Assembly (NCBI RefSeq): GCF_051307055.1
Contig: NZ_CP149994.1
Span: 4,216,001-4,280,000 of the forward strand
Origin: Dryocola sp051307055
GTDB lineage: Bacteria; Pseudomonadota; Gammaproteobacteria; Enterobacterales; Enterobacteriaceae
DNA: 64,000 bases
Direction of reading: 5' to 3'
Shown: piece after piece, positions 46,685-55,155 of the stretch
How positions within the stretch are numbered: position 1 is the stretch's first letter
Layout: each line of letters begins with the position of its first letter
The notes under the pieces: generated by a model
What the model was told of the DNA's origin: nothing
The model's database searches: none
The model's input: the letters and a program-made list of their open reading frames with translations, nothing else
Program-made: the position numbers and the translations under genes

Positions 46685-47029
46685 TTACGCTTTGCGCGCG
46701 CGGATTTTGACGCCAATCCAGAACAGCAGCGCGACTGAAAGCACAGATGGCAGGAAGTTCGAACCGATAACCGGATATTCAGCACGCACAACGGCGCTGT
46801 AGAGCAACACGCCGAGCACGAAACAGGCTGCGGCAAGGCCCGGCAGCCCTACCGGCATGGTTCGATTCTGATAACGCTGATGCAGACAGTACACCGTCAG
46901 CACCAGAGCGATAATCGGGAAAATGGAAAACGGCACTACCGAGCTGAACAGCGCGGCAAAGGTTCCGTTAATCGAAAGACCGGCGATAAACGCCAGCACC
47001 AGCGTACCTCTCTCTTGTAACTGTTTCAT
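46685..47029 (-). CDS. yijD: YijD, DUF1422 inner-membrane protein
   Basis: A 114-residue protein with four hydrophobic segments and the family blocks GLSINGTFAALFSS, YCLHQRYQNRTMPVGLPGL and AVVRAEYPVIGSNF. E. coli YijD has about 119 residues. I chose ATG 47029 (MKQLQERGTLVL) over the frame start at 47104. It begins 10 bp after fabR, in the fabR-yijD pair of E. coli. Its function is unknown. Confidence 0.93.
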   Translation of the reverse strand: MKQLQERGTLVLAFIAGLSINGTFAALFSSVVPFSIFPIIALVLTVYCLHQRYQNRTMPVGLPGLAAACFVLGVLLYSAVVRAEYPVIGSNFLPSVLSVALLFWIGVKIRARKA

Positions 47030-47039
47030 TACTCGTCCT

Positions 47040-47681
47040 TCACTCTGCGGATAATTGAGCCAGCGACATCTTTTCCTGCTCCCGGCGATACCAGTAATAC
47101 GCACCTTTTGAGATCATGCGCAGCTGCAACACCAGGCGCTCTTCAAGCTGACGACGCTGATCGATATCAACGTCCAGCGCCTCGGCACCGGCACTAAAAA
47201 CTATGGTCACCATCGCTTCCGCCTGCGCTTCAGTAAAGCTGCGCGGCATGCGATTTTCGAGTTCTAAATAGTCGGCAAGTTCCGCAATAAAGTGCTGTAT
47301 CTCGCGCGCCACGGCGGCACGGAAAGCGGCGGAAGTGCCTGAGCGTTCGCGTAACAGCAAACGGAAGGCGTTAGGGTTATTACCGATAAACTCCATAAAT
47401 GTGGAAACGGAAGTGCGGATAACGCTTCCGCCTTTGGCAATACGCTGGCGAGCCTGGCGCATCAGCTGACGCAGCATCAAACCGCTTTCATCCACCATGG
47501 TCAGGCCCAGCTCATCAACATCGCGAAAATGGCGATAAAACGACGTTGGCGCAATCCCTGCCTCGCGTGCCACCTCGCGCAAGCTGAGGCTTGCAAAGCT
47601 CCGCTCAGCGCTTAGCTGGCTAAACGCAGCTTCTATCAGAGAACGTCTGGTTCGTTCTTTTTGTTGCGCTCTTACACCCAT
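47040..47681 (-). CDS. fabR: TetR-family repressor FabR of unsaturated fatty acid synthesis
   Basis: A 213-residue TetR-type regulator. The helix-turn-helix has SLREVAREAGIAPTSFYRHF near residues 30-50; the all-helical C-terminal domain, with ISKGAYYWYRREQEK near the end, is nearly the same as in E. coli. FabR represses fabA and fabB according to the ratio of unsaturated to saturated acyl-thioesters. I chose ATG 47681 (MGVRAQQKERTRRSL), seven codons inside the frame. It is divergent from sthA. Confidence 0.95.
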   Translation of the reverse strand: MGVRAQQKERTRRSLIEAAFSQLSAERSFASLSLREVAREAGIAPTSFYRHFRDVDELGLTMVDESGLMLRQLMRQARQRIAKGGSVIRTSVSTFMEFIGNNPNAFRLLLRERSGTSAAFRAAVAREIQHFIAELADYLELENRMPRSFTEAQAEAMVTIVFSAGAEALDVDIDQRRQLEERLVLQLRMISKGAYYWYRREQEKMSLAQLSAE

Positions 47682-47877
47682 CACGTTGCCTGAACCCCTC
47701 AAACCGAACTGGCACTATATCAGAAACTAACGCTACCGCTTTTATACAGGATTGTGAATGATTGTTTACGGGACGCTGCTCGCGTAAAAAAGGAAAAAGC
47801 ACAAGGATAATTGGGTTATACCGCTGATGATGTTACCATCATGTTGCTTTTATGTATAAGAACAGGTAAGCCTTACC

Positions 47878-49278
47878 ATGTCACACACCTACGATTATGA
47901 TGCAGTAGTAATTGGTTCCGGCCCGGGCGGCGAAGGCGCTGCAATGGGGCTGGTAAAACTTGGCGCCAGGGTCGCAGTGCTTGAGCGCTACCATAACGTT
48001 GGCGGCGGTTGCACCCACTGGGGCACTATCCCTTCAAAAGCCCTCCGCCACGCCGTTAGCCGTATTATAGAATTCAATCAAAACCCGTTATACAGCGACC
48101 ACACCCACCTTCTGCGTTCCTCCTTTGCCGATATCCTTAACCACGCCGATAGCGTGATTAACCAGCAAACCCGCATGCGCCAAAGCTTTTACGAGCGTAA
48201 CCGCTGCGAGATGCTGCAGGGCGACGCAAGATTTGTGGATGAGCACACCATTGCGCTGGAATGTCCGGACGGTTCGGTTGAAACGATCACCGCCGGGAAG
48301 TTCGTTATTGCCTGCGGCTCGCGTCCCTATCGTCCGCCAGAAGTGGACTTCACTCATCCGCGTATTTACGACAGCGATTCTATTCTCAGCCTGCAACATG
48401 AACCGCGCCACGTCATCATTTACGGCGCAGGCGTTATCGGCTGTGAATACGCGTCTATCTTCCGCGGCATGAACGTTAAAGTGGATCTGATTAACACGCG
48501 CGACCGCCTGCTGGCGTTCCTCGATCAGGAAATGTCAGATTCTCTCTCTTACCACTTCTGGAACAGCGGCGTCGTTATCCGCCATAACGAAGAGTTTGAG
48601 AAGATTGAAGGTGTGGAAGACGGCGTGATTGTCTCGCTGAAATCCGGCAAGAAAGTTAAGGCCGACTGCCTGCTGTACGCTAACGGCCGCACGGGGAATA
48701 CGGATTCTCTGTCGCTGGAAAACGTCGGGCTGGAAACCGACAGCCGGGGCCTGCTGAAGGTTAACAGCATGTACCAGACGGCGCAGCCGCATATCTATGC
48801 CGTCGGCGACGTGATTGGTTATCCAAGCCTTGCTTCCGCGGCTTACGATCAGGGCCGTATCGCAGCACAGGCGCTGGTTAAAGGCGAAGCCAATGCGCAC
48901 CTGATTGAAGATATTCCAACCGGCATTTACACCATCCCGGAAATCAGCTCCGTCGGGAAAACCGAACAGCAGCTGACGTCCATGAAGGTGCCTTATGAAG
49001 TGGGTCGCGCGCAGTTTAAACATCTTGCTCGCGCACAAATCGTCGGCATGAATGTGGGCACGCTAAAAATTCTCTTCCATCGCGAGACGAAAGAGATTTT
49101 AGGGATTCACTGCTTTGGCGAACGCGCGGCGGAAATTATTCATATCGGCCAGGCGATAATGGAGCAGAAAGGCGGCGGCAACACCATCGAGTACTTCGTT
49201 AACACCACCTTTAACTACCCAACGATGGCGGAAGCCTATCGGGTAGCGGCGCTAAACGGCTTAAACCGCCTGTTTTAA
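47878..49278 (+). CDS. sthA: Soluble pyridine nucleotide transhydrogenase
   Basis: A 466-residue flavoprotein of the class I disulfide-reductase fold. The FAD motif GSGPGGEGAAMGLVKLGA is at residues 13-30; the redox region reads GGGCTHWGTIPSK, where the second cysteine of the usual pair is Thr, as known for this enzyme. NAD binding is at IYGAGVIGCEYASIF. It interconverts NADPH and NADH in the cytoplasm. The last 18 bp overlap the convergent oxyR gene. Confidence 0.96.
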   Translation: MSHTYDYDAVVIGSGPGGEGAAMGLVKLGARVAVLERYHNVGGGCTHWGTIPSKALRHAVSRIIEFNQNPLYSDHTHLLRSSFADILNHADSVINQQTRMRQSFYERNRCEMLQGDARFVDEHTIALECPDGSVETITAGKFVIACGSRPYRPPEVDFTHPRIYDSDSILSLQHEPRHVIIYGAGVIGCEYASIFRGMNVKVDLINTRDRLLAFLDQEMSDSLSYHFWNSGVVIRHNEEFEKIEGVEDGVIVSLKSGKKVKADCLLYANGRTGNTDSLSLENVGLETDSRGLLKVNSMYQTAQPHIYAVGDVIGYPSLASAAYDQGRIAAQALVKGEANAHLIEDIPTGIYTIPEISSVGKTEQQLTSMKVPYEVGRAQFKHLARAQIVGMNVGTLKILFHRETKEILGIHCFGERAAEIIHIGQAIMEQKGGGNTIEYFVNTTFNYPTMAEAYRVAALNGLNRLF

Positions 49279-50178
49279 TACCGAGTCGAAATGGCCGTCC
49301 ATCTGTGTGCGGACGGCTTCCGCAAGCTGCTCATAGCGGCTACGCAGCGGAGAGCCAGGACGATAAACCAGGCCAATCGTACGGCGCGGCTCTGGTTTAT
49401 AGCACGGCAGATAAACCACCCCATCCCGCTCGCGTTCATTCGGCACGGCCAGCGCCGGCAACAACGTGATGCCGCTGCCCGCAGCGACCATATTTCGCAG
49501 CGTTTCTAAGCTGGTTGCGCGGAAATGCGTGTCCTCATCCGCGCCGGCTTCAAAACAGAAACCCAGCGCCTGATCGCGCAAGCAGTGTCCATCTTCCAGC
49601 ATCAGCAGTTTTTCACCGGCCAGGTCTGAAAGCGGTACTTTGTCGCGGTTTGCCCACGCATGGTCCTGATATATCGCCAGCACCATTGGCTCATCGAACA
49701 GCGGCACCTCGATAAAGGCTTCGCTCTCTTTTACCAGCGCCACAATTGCGCAGTCGAGCTTGCCGCTATCAAGCTGCGCTAACAGCTGGTGGGTCTGCGC
49801 TTCATGCAGATACATTTCCAGCTTCGGGAAACTTTTGTGCAGCATCGGAATAATCTGCGGCAGCAGATAAGGCCCCACGGTTGGGATCAGGCCGATATGC
49901 AACGGTCCGGACATCGCCTCACCTTGCTGGCTGGCCATCTCCTTTAGCACCTTGACTTCTCGCAGTACGGTGCGGGCCTGATCGACCAGCAGCAAACCTG
50001 CCTGGGTGAATAAAACTTTGCGGCTGGTGCGCTCCAGCAGCATGACGCCCAGCTCATCCTCCAGCTTACGGATTTGGCCGCTCAGCGTTGGCTGGCTAAC
50101 GTGACAGGCATCCGCTGCCCGACGAAAATGGCGGTGTTCAGCTAACGCCACAAGGTACTCAAGATCGCGAATATTCAT
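49261..50178 (-). CDS. oxyR: Hydrogen-peroxide-sensing regulator OxyR
   Basis: A 305-residue LysR-family protein, the E. coli length. The helix-turn-helix has MNIRDLEYLVALAEHRHFRR and VSQPTLSGQIRKLE. The peroxide-reactive cysteines, Cys199 and Cys208, are both present in GHCLRDQALGFCF. Oxidised OxyR activates katG, ahpCF, dps and the sRNA oxyS. I chose ATG 50178, with GGAGGAT in front of it; the frame extends 15 codons further but into the operator. It overlaps sthA by 18 bp and diverges from oxyS. Confidence 0.97.
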   Translation of the reverse strand: MNIRDLEYLVALAEHRHFRRAADACHVSQPTLSGQIRKLEDELGVMLLERTSRKVLFTQAGLLLVDQARTVLREVKVLKEMASQQGEAMSGPLHIGLIPTVGPYLLPQIIPMLHKSFPKLEMYLHEAQTHQLLAQLDSGKLDCAIVALVKESEAFIEVPLFDEPMVLAIYQDHAWANRDKVPLSDLAGEKLLMLEDGHCLRDQALGFCFEAGADEDTHFRATSLETLRNMVAAGSGITLLPALAVPNERERDGVVYLPCYKPEPRRTIGLVYRPGSPLRSRYEQLAEAVRTQMDGHFDSVLKQAV

Positions 50179-50210
50179 TATCCATCCTCCAGCGCCATGA
50201 TAGCCCATGG

Positions 50211-50246
50211 CGATAGATAGCATAGCAACGAACGATTATCCCTATC
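50211..50246. promoter_or_regulatory. OxyR operator between oxyR and oxyS
   Basis: The stretch has GATAG/CTATC-type quarter sites spaced about 10 bp: GATAG at 50212, ATAGC at 50222 and CCTATC at 50241, with GATTATC between. Read on the minus strand, GATAGGGATAATCGTTC and TTGCTAT agree with the E. coli oxyRS operator as I remember it. It would both autorepress oxyR and activate oxyS. Confidence 0.78.
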
Positions 50247-50273
50247 AAGCGTGATGATGAATAATAGCCGGCA

Positions 50274-50405
50274 ACAGCACGAACTATCCATACATCAACC
50301 CTCAATGGATTGTTGTGCTGAGGAGAAAATCTCTGTTCTCTGACCTGACTAACTATGAAAAATGCCACGTGAATCTTTTGCGGACTTGATGTCCGCATTT
50401 TTTTT
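50274..50405 (+). ncRNA. oxyS: Small RNA OxyS
   Basis: This is the place and strand expected for oxyS. A -10 box TAATAG lies at 50262-50267, next to the OxyR operator. The 5' part folds into a hairpin: CAGCAC (50275-50280) pairs with GTGCTG (50315-50320), and ATCCAT with ATGGAT, leaving a loop with CAACCCTC that resembles the E. coli loop AACCCTTG. The 3' part has CCACGTGAATCTTTTGCGGA, then a terminator (GCGGAC...GTCCGC and T8), matching E. coli. It is about 130 nt, against 109-110 nt in E. coli. OxyS is induced by peroxide and acts with Hfq on targets such as fhlA. The exact 5' end is inferred. Confidence 0.78.
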
Positions 50406-50454
50406 GCGCTGCGTTCAGGAAAAACCTTCTGCCAGGAGAAGGTTCCCTGCAAGA

Positions 50455-51828
50455 TTACATCAGACGCTGTTTTGCATCCTCAATTGCCAAAGCTACCTGC
50501 TGCGGTGAAACGCCGCCTTTCGCAGCGCGTTTATCAAGACAGGACTGCAGCTCAAGAATGGGATAAACATCTTCACCAATTGCGCGACTGAATTTTTGCA
50601 AATCATCCAGCGGTAACGCTTCCAGCGCTTTTCCCTGTCGAATAGCTTCCACCACGGCTTCACCCACAATGTGGTGCGCTTCACGGAAAGGTACGCCTTT
50701 GGCGACGAGGTAATCCGCCAGTTCGGTTGAGTTAGCATAACCTTGCTGGGCCGCTTCCTTCGCACGCGGACGTTTTACCTGAATGCCGTCCAGCACCAGC
50801 GAGGCCATGTTCAGGCAATCCAGCCAGGTATCCAGCGCGTCGAACAGCCCTTCTTTGTCTTCCTGCATATCTTTGTTATAAGCCAGCGGCAGGCCTTTCA
50901 TGGTCATCATCATGCCCGTCAGCGCGCCCTGCACGCGGCCGCATTTACCGCGAATCAGCTCCAGCGCATCCGGGTTTTTCTTCTGCGGCATCAGTGAAGA
51001 TCCGGAGGTCACGCGGTCAGAGAGCTCAACAAAGCTGGCCTCGCCGGTATTGAAGAAAATCAGATCTTCGGCAAAGCGCGAAAGGTGAACCATGCTGATG
51101 GCGGCGTTGGAGAGCAGTTCCAGCACATGGTCGCGATCGGAGACGCTGTCGAGGCTGTTACGCGTGGCAGAGACAAACCCTAACCAGCCGGCAAGCTGCT
51201 CACGATCCATCGGATAAGCGGTTCCCGCCAGCGCGCCGCAGCCCAGCGGGCTGACGTCAAGACGAGTCAAGGTATCCTTCAGGCGGCTTTCATCACGCGC
51301 CAGCATTTCTACATACGCCATGCACCAGTGGGCGAAAGTCACCGGCTGCGCGCGTTGCAGATGGGTATAGCCGGGCATCACCGCATCCTGATTAGCTTCG
51401 GCTGTCGCCACTAAAGCCAGCTGTAAATGGTGCAGCGCTTCACCCAGTTCGACCACCTGCGCCTTACACCATAATTTGATATCGGTTGCGACCTGATCGT
51501 TACGGCTGCGGCCGGTATGCAGTTTCTTGCCGAGATCGCCCACTTTATCGATAAGTTTGCCCTCGACCCAGCTATGAATATCTTCTGCATCACTGGCTAA
51601 AATAGCGCGAGGATCGACACGCACTTCTTCCAGCAGAGCAGACAGCGCCTCTTCGAGCTGGCGCTGTTCGTCAGCCGTCAATACGTTCACCGTCACCAGC
51701 GCTTTAGACCAGGCAACCGAACCTGCAATATCCTGTTCCGCCAGCCGATAATCAAAACGCAGAGAATCATTCAGCTCTTTAAACCGCCGATCCGCCGCCT
51801 GAGTAAAACGTCCGCCCCAAAGTGCCAT
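50455..51828 (-). CDS. argH: Argininosuccinate lyase
   Basis: A 457-residue enzyme of the fumarase/aspartase superfamily, with the signature GSSLMPQKKNPD near residue 280 and TGRSRNDQVATD near residue 110. It splits argininosuccinate into arginine and fumarate, the last step of arginine synthesis. ATG 51828 (MALWGGRF) is the family start; the frame is open 13 codons more. It is the last gene of argCBGH, 87 bp after argG, a gap that holds no clear terminator. Confidence 0.97.
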   Translation of the reverse strand: MALWGGRFTQAADRRFKELNDSLRFDYRLAEQDIAGSVAWSKALVTVNVLTADEQRQLEEALSALLEEVRVDPRAILASDAEDIHSWVEGKLIDKVGDLGKKLHTGRSRNDQVATDIKLWCKAQVVELGEALHHLQLALVATAEANQDAVMPGYTHLQRAQPVTFAHWCMAYVEMLARDESRLKDTLTRLDVSPLGCGALAGTAYPMDREQLAGWLGFVSATRNSLDSVSDRDHVLELLSNAAISMVHLSRFAEDLIFFNTGEASFVELSDRVTSGSSLMPQKKNPDALELIRGKCGRVQGALTGMMMTMKGLPLAYNKDMQEDKEGLFDALDTWLDCLNMASLVLDGIQVKRPRAKEAAQQGYANSTELADYLVAKGVPFREAHHIVGEAVVEAIRQGKALEALPLDDLQKFSRAIGEDVYPILELQSCLDKRAAKGGVSPQQVALAIEDAKQRLM

Positions 51829-51915
51829 TTTCCCGCTCCTGAATTTTTTAAGCAAAAGGCGCAGCAAGCTGCGCCCTGACTATGTGTTCTGCTTTCTACA
51901 CCATCTTCGCGCTGC

Positions 51916-53133
51916 TTATTTTTTCAACTCGTTCAAAGCGCGAATACGTGATGACAATGAGAACAGACGGATAAAGCCGCCCGCGTGGCTGTGGTCATAC
52001 ACCTCATCTTCGCCAAAGGTTGCGAACTCTTCGCTATACAGGCTGTTCGGGGATTTTTTCTGAATCGCCGTGACCTGACCTTTATACAGCTGCAGCACCA
52101 CTTCGCCGTTCACCTCTTCCGCCAGAGATTCTGCGGAAGCCTGCAGGGATTTACGCAGCGGCGCGAACCAGCGGCCATCGTAAACCACGTAGGACATTTC
52201 CAGGCCCAGCTGCTCGCGCCATTTGAAGCTGTCGCGATCCAGCACCAGCTGCTCAACGCTACGCAGAGCGGCCATCATGATGGTGCCCCCCGGGGTTTCG
52301 TAGCAGCCGCGGGATTTGATCCCTACCAGACGGTTTTCAACGATATCAATGCGGCCAATGCCGTGCTTAGAGCCAATGGCGTTCAGGGTTTCCAGACATT
52401 TGAACGGGCTCATCGCTTCGCCGTTAACAGCAACAACTTTTCCCTGCTTAACGGTGACGGTAACCTGCTCGGCCCGATCCGGCGCTTCCTGCGGATCGAC
52501 GGTCCAGACCCAGCAATCTTTGTTCGGCGCATTCCACGGGCTTTCCAGCACGCCGCCTTCGGTGGAGATGTGCCAGGCGTTTTCGTCACGGCTGTAGATT
52601 TTTTCAAGCGACGCGGTGGTCGGGATATCACGCTCTTTCAGATAGTCGAGCAGCGCTTCACGGGAACGCAGGTTCCACTCACGCCATGGCGCAACCACTT
52701 TCAGATGCGGCGCCAGCGCAGCCCAGGTGGATTCGAAGCGCACCTGGTCGTTACCTTTACCGGTTGCGCCGTGGCACAGCGCGTCCGCGCCGACTTTATT
52801 CGCCACGTCCACCAGCGCTTTAGCAATCAGCGGACGAGCCATTGAGGTGCCCAGCAGATAGCTGCCTTCATACAGCGCGCCAGTCTGCAGAACCGGATAA
52901 ACGTAGTCGCTGATGAACTCTTCACGCGCATCCACCACATAACATTCAGTCGCGCCGGAGCGCAGGGCTTTTTGCTCAACGCCTTTCAGATCGTCACGAT
53001 CCTGACCGATATCCACCACGCAGGCGACGACTTCGCAGCCGCCGTAGTTTTCCTGCAGCCAGGGAATGATGGCTGAGGTATCAAGGCCGCCGGAGTATGC
53101 GAGAACGATTTTTTTGATGCCGTGATTTTCCAT
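51916..53133 (-). CDS. argG: Argininosuccinate synthase, short form, in the arg cluster
   Basis: A 405-residue ATP-dependent ligase. The PP-loop motif VLAYSGGLDTSAIIPW lies at residues 10-25, and HGATGKGNDQVRFE near residue 117. It joins citrulline and aspartate to form argininosuccinate. E. coli has a longer ArgG (about 447 residues) of a different subtype at an unlinked locus; this one is the shorter common bacterial type and lies between argB and argH. It is 40 bp from argB and 87 bp from argH, so all four genes probably share one ArgR-controlled transcript. Confidence 0.95.
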   Translation of the reverse strand: MENHGIKKIVLAYSGGLDTSAIIPWLQENYGGCEVVACVVDIGQDRDDLKGVEQKALRSGATECYVVDAREEFISDYVYPVLQTGALYEGSYLLGTSMARPLIAKALVDVANKVGADALCHGATGKGNDQVRFESTWAALAPHLKVVAPWREWNLRSREALLDYLKERDIPTTASLEKIYSRDENAWHISTEGGVLESPWNAPNKDCWVWTVDPQEAPDRAEQVTVTVKQGKVVAVNGEAMSPFKCLETLNAIGSKHGIGRIDIVENRLVGIKSRGCYETPGGTIMMAALRSVEQLVLDRDSFKWREQLGLEMSYVVYDGRWFAPLRKSLQASAESLAEEVNGEVVLQLYKGQVTAIQKKSPNSLYSEEFATFGEDEVYDHSHAGGFIRLFSLSSRIRALNELKK

Positions 53134-53173
53134 TGTTTTTTCCTTCCAATACTTTTTCTAAACCAGGCCAGAA

Positions 53174-53950
53174 CTAAGCCAGAATCCGGGTGCCAATTGC
53201 CACGCCGTTGAATAAAGAGGGGAGCTGATCCGCATGGCGCCAGGAGGCGATATCCACCGGACGGCCCAGCGTGCGGGCTGCATCCAGCGCCGCGTTTACT
53301 TTCACAATCATCCCGTCGGTAATAATGCCCTGAGCGATAAGCTGTTCAGCTTTTGTCGCCGTCATCTCGGCGATGCGCTGCCCTTTACCGTCCAGAATGC
53401 CGCTTACGTCTGAGAGCAGAATCAAATCCGCGCCCAGGGCTGCCGCCAGCGCGGTTGCCGCCTGGTCAGCGTTCACATTCATTAATTCGCCTTCCGCCGT
53501 CACGCCAATGGAGCTGACGATCGGCATAAAGCCCGCCTCAAGCAGCGTGGTAATCAGCTTAGCTGAACCGGGTTTCGCCAGTCCAACATGGCCCAGCTCT
53601 TCGTCAAGCCTGGTCACGGTCACGCTGTCGCCGTCGCCCAGACACAGACCGACGCCGTTGATGTCATGCTTTTTCGCCCAGGCCAGCAGCGTTTTGTTCG
53701 CTGTACCCGCCAGCGCGCCGGTAATAATGTCTATCTGATCGGCTGGAGTAACGCGCAGACCATTTTTCTTTTTCACCGGCAGGGAGAGTTTTTTCATTAG
53801 CTCATCCACCAGGCAGCCGCCGCCGTGCACAATCACCAGCGGGCGTTGATGGGCCTGACGATAGCTCGCAAGGGCGGTAAACAGACGCTCCAGCGCCTCT
53901 TCGCTATCAAGCAGGACGCCACCTAATTTGATAATTAACGGATTCATCAT
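53174..53950 (-). CDS. argB: Acetylglutamate kinase
   Basis: A 258-residue amino-acid kinase, the E. coli length. PLIIKLGGVLLDSEEALERL opens the protein; VIVHGGGCLVDELM, the block KKNGLRVT and MNVNADQAATALAAALGADL line the active site. It phosphorylates N-acetylglutamate. I chose ATG 53950 (MMNPLIIKLGG); a frame start 16 codons upstream overlaps the argC end. It lies 16 bp after argC. Confidence 0.97.
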   Translation of the reverse strand: MMNPLIIKLGGVLLDSEEALERLFTALASYRQAHQRPLVIVHGGGCLVDELMKKLSLPVKKKNGLRVTPADQIDIITGALAGTANKTLLAWAKKHDINGVGLCLGDGDSVTVTRLDEELGHVGLAKPGSAKLITTLLEAGFMPIVSSIGVTAEGELMNVNADQAATALAAALGADLILLSDVSGILDGKGQRIAEMTATKAEQLIAQGIITDGMIVKVNAALDAARTLGRPVDIASWRHADQLPSLFNGVAIGTRILA

Positions 53951-53966
53951 TTCACCCGGCTGTCGG

Positions 53967-54971
53967 TTAAATAAGAGACTGCGTTTCGGCGAAGCCAAAA
54001 CGAATATTCAGACACTGTACGGCCTGCGCCGATGCGCCTTTGAGAAGATTGTCTTCGGCTGCGACGACAATCAGATGCCTGTCCTGCACGGCAAAACCGA
54101 TATCGCAGAACGGCAGGCCCAACACGTTTTTCAACGCCGGAACGCCCTTGTCATACAGACGCACCAGCGGTTTGTCCTGATAGGCCTGATTAAAGGCGTC
54201 AGCAACCTGCTGCTGCGACACGCCTTCGTTCAGGCGGCAGGTAATCGTCGCCAGGATCCCGCGCGGGAAATTGCCCAGATGAGGAGTAAAAATAACCTGC
54301 GTATCAAGGTGAGTCGCGATTTCCGGATGATGACGATGGTTAAAGATGCCATACGGCTGCAGGCTCACCTCGCAGAAGCTGTTGGAGATAGCCGCTTTGC
54401 GCCCTGCTCCGCTCACGCCGCTGGTGGCGTTAATCACCGGCCACTGATTCAAATCCAGCAGGCCTGCATCAATCAACGGCTTAAGCGCAAGTTGGGAGGC
54501 TGTCGGATAACAGCCCGGCACAGAAATCAGACTGGTTTCTTTTAATTTATCGCCCTGCCATTCCGCCAGGCCATAAACCGCTTTTTCAAGCAGCTCAGGA
54601 TGTTGATGCACAAAGCCGTAATAACGTTGATAAAACTCAGCGTCGTTAACGCGAAACGCGCCGGATAGATCAATTACTACGCAGCCCGCGTCCAGGAACT
54701 GTGGCGCAAGATCGTGGCTCACTTCATGCGCGGTCGCCAGGAATACCACATCGACGCCGTCGGTGAATTCGCTGATATCGGACATTGCCTGCAAAGGCAT
54801 GTCGACAACGCCTTTTAACTGCGGATGCAAATCAGATATCAATTTTCCTGCGTCATTACTTTGCGCTGAAACCGTCAATGCGGTTATGTTCATATGAGGA
54901 TGGCGATTCAAATAGGTTACAAGCTCTGCGCCTGCATAACCGCTGGCACCAACAATCAGCGTATTCAACAT
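53967..54971 (-). CDS. argC: N-acetyl-gamma-glutamyl-phosphate reductase
   Basis: A 334-residue enzyme. The NADPH motif VGASGYAGAELVTYLNRHP is at residues 7-25 and the catalytic cysteine lies in SVPGCYPTASQL near residue 154. It reduces acetylglutamyl phosphate to the semialdehyde. It is first in argCBGH and is divergent from argE, with ARG boxes in the 184-bp gap. Confidence 0.97.
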   Translation of the reverse strand: MLNTLIVGASGYAGAELVTYLNRHPHMNITALTVSAQSNDAGKLISDLHPQLKGVVDMPLQAMSDISEFTDGVDVVFLATAHEVSHDLAPQFLDAGCVVIDLSGAFRVNDAEFYQRYYGFVHQHPELLEKAVYGLAEWQGDKLKETSLISVPGCYPTASQLALKPLIDAGLLDLNQWPVINATSGVSGAGRKAAISNSFCEVSLQPYGIFNHRHHPEIATHLDTQVIFTPHLGNFPRGILATITCRLNEGVSQQQVADAFNQAYQDKPLVRLYDKGVPALKNVLGLPFCDIGFAVQDRHLIVVAAEDNLLKGASAQAVQCLNIRFGFAETQSLI

Positions 54972-55090
54972 CTGGGCTGCTCACCTCTTACGTCGTGTCT
55001 GCTCAGGGAAAAGCCTTGCGGCTGTCACCCACGTCTGCGAGCGTGGTTTTATTCACCGGAACGCTTAAGGGTTCCTTTACGCTCAACGTT

Positions 55091-55129
55091 ATTGTATTTT
55101 TATTCATAATTACTGCATGAATATTGATA
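55091..55129. promoter_or_regulatory. Two ARG boxes (ArgR operator) between argC and argE
   Basis: Two 18-bp imperfect palindromes, ATTGTATTTTTATTCATA (55091-55108) and ACTGCATGAATATTGATA (55112-55129), are separated by 3 bp. This is the usual arrangement for binding one ArgR hexamer with arginine. It should repress argCBGH and argE together. Confidence 0.9.
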
Positions 55130-55155
55130 CTATCCTAACCTAAGGCCTGTCAACA

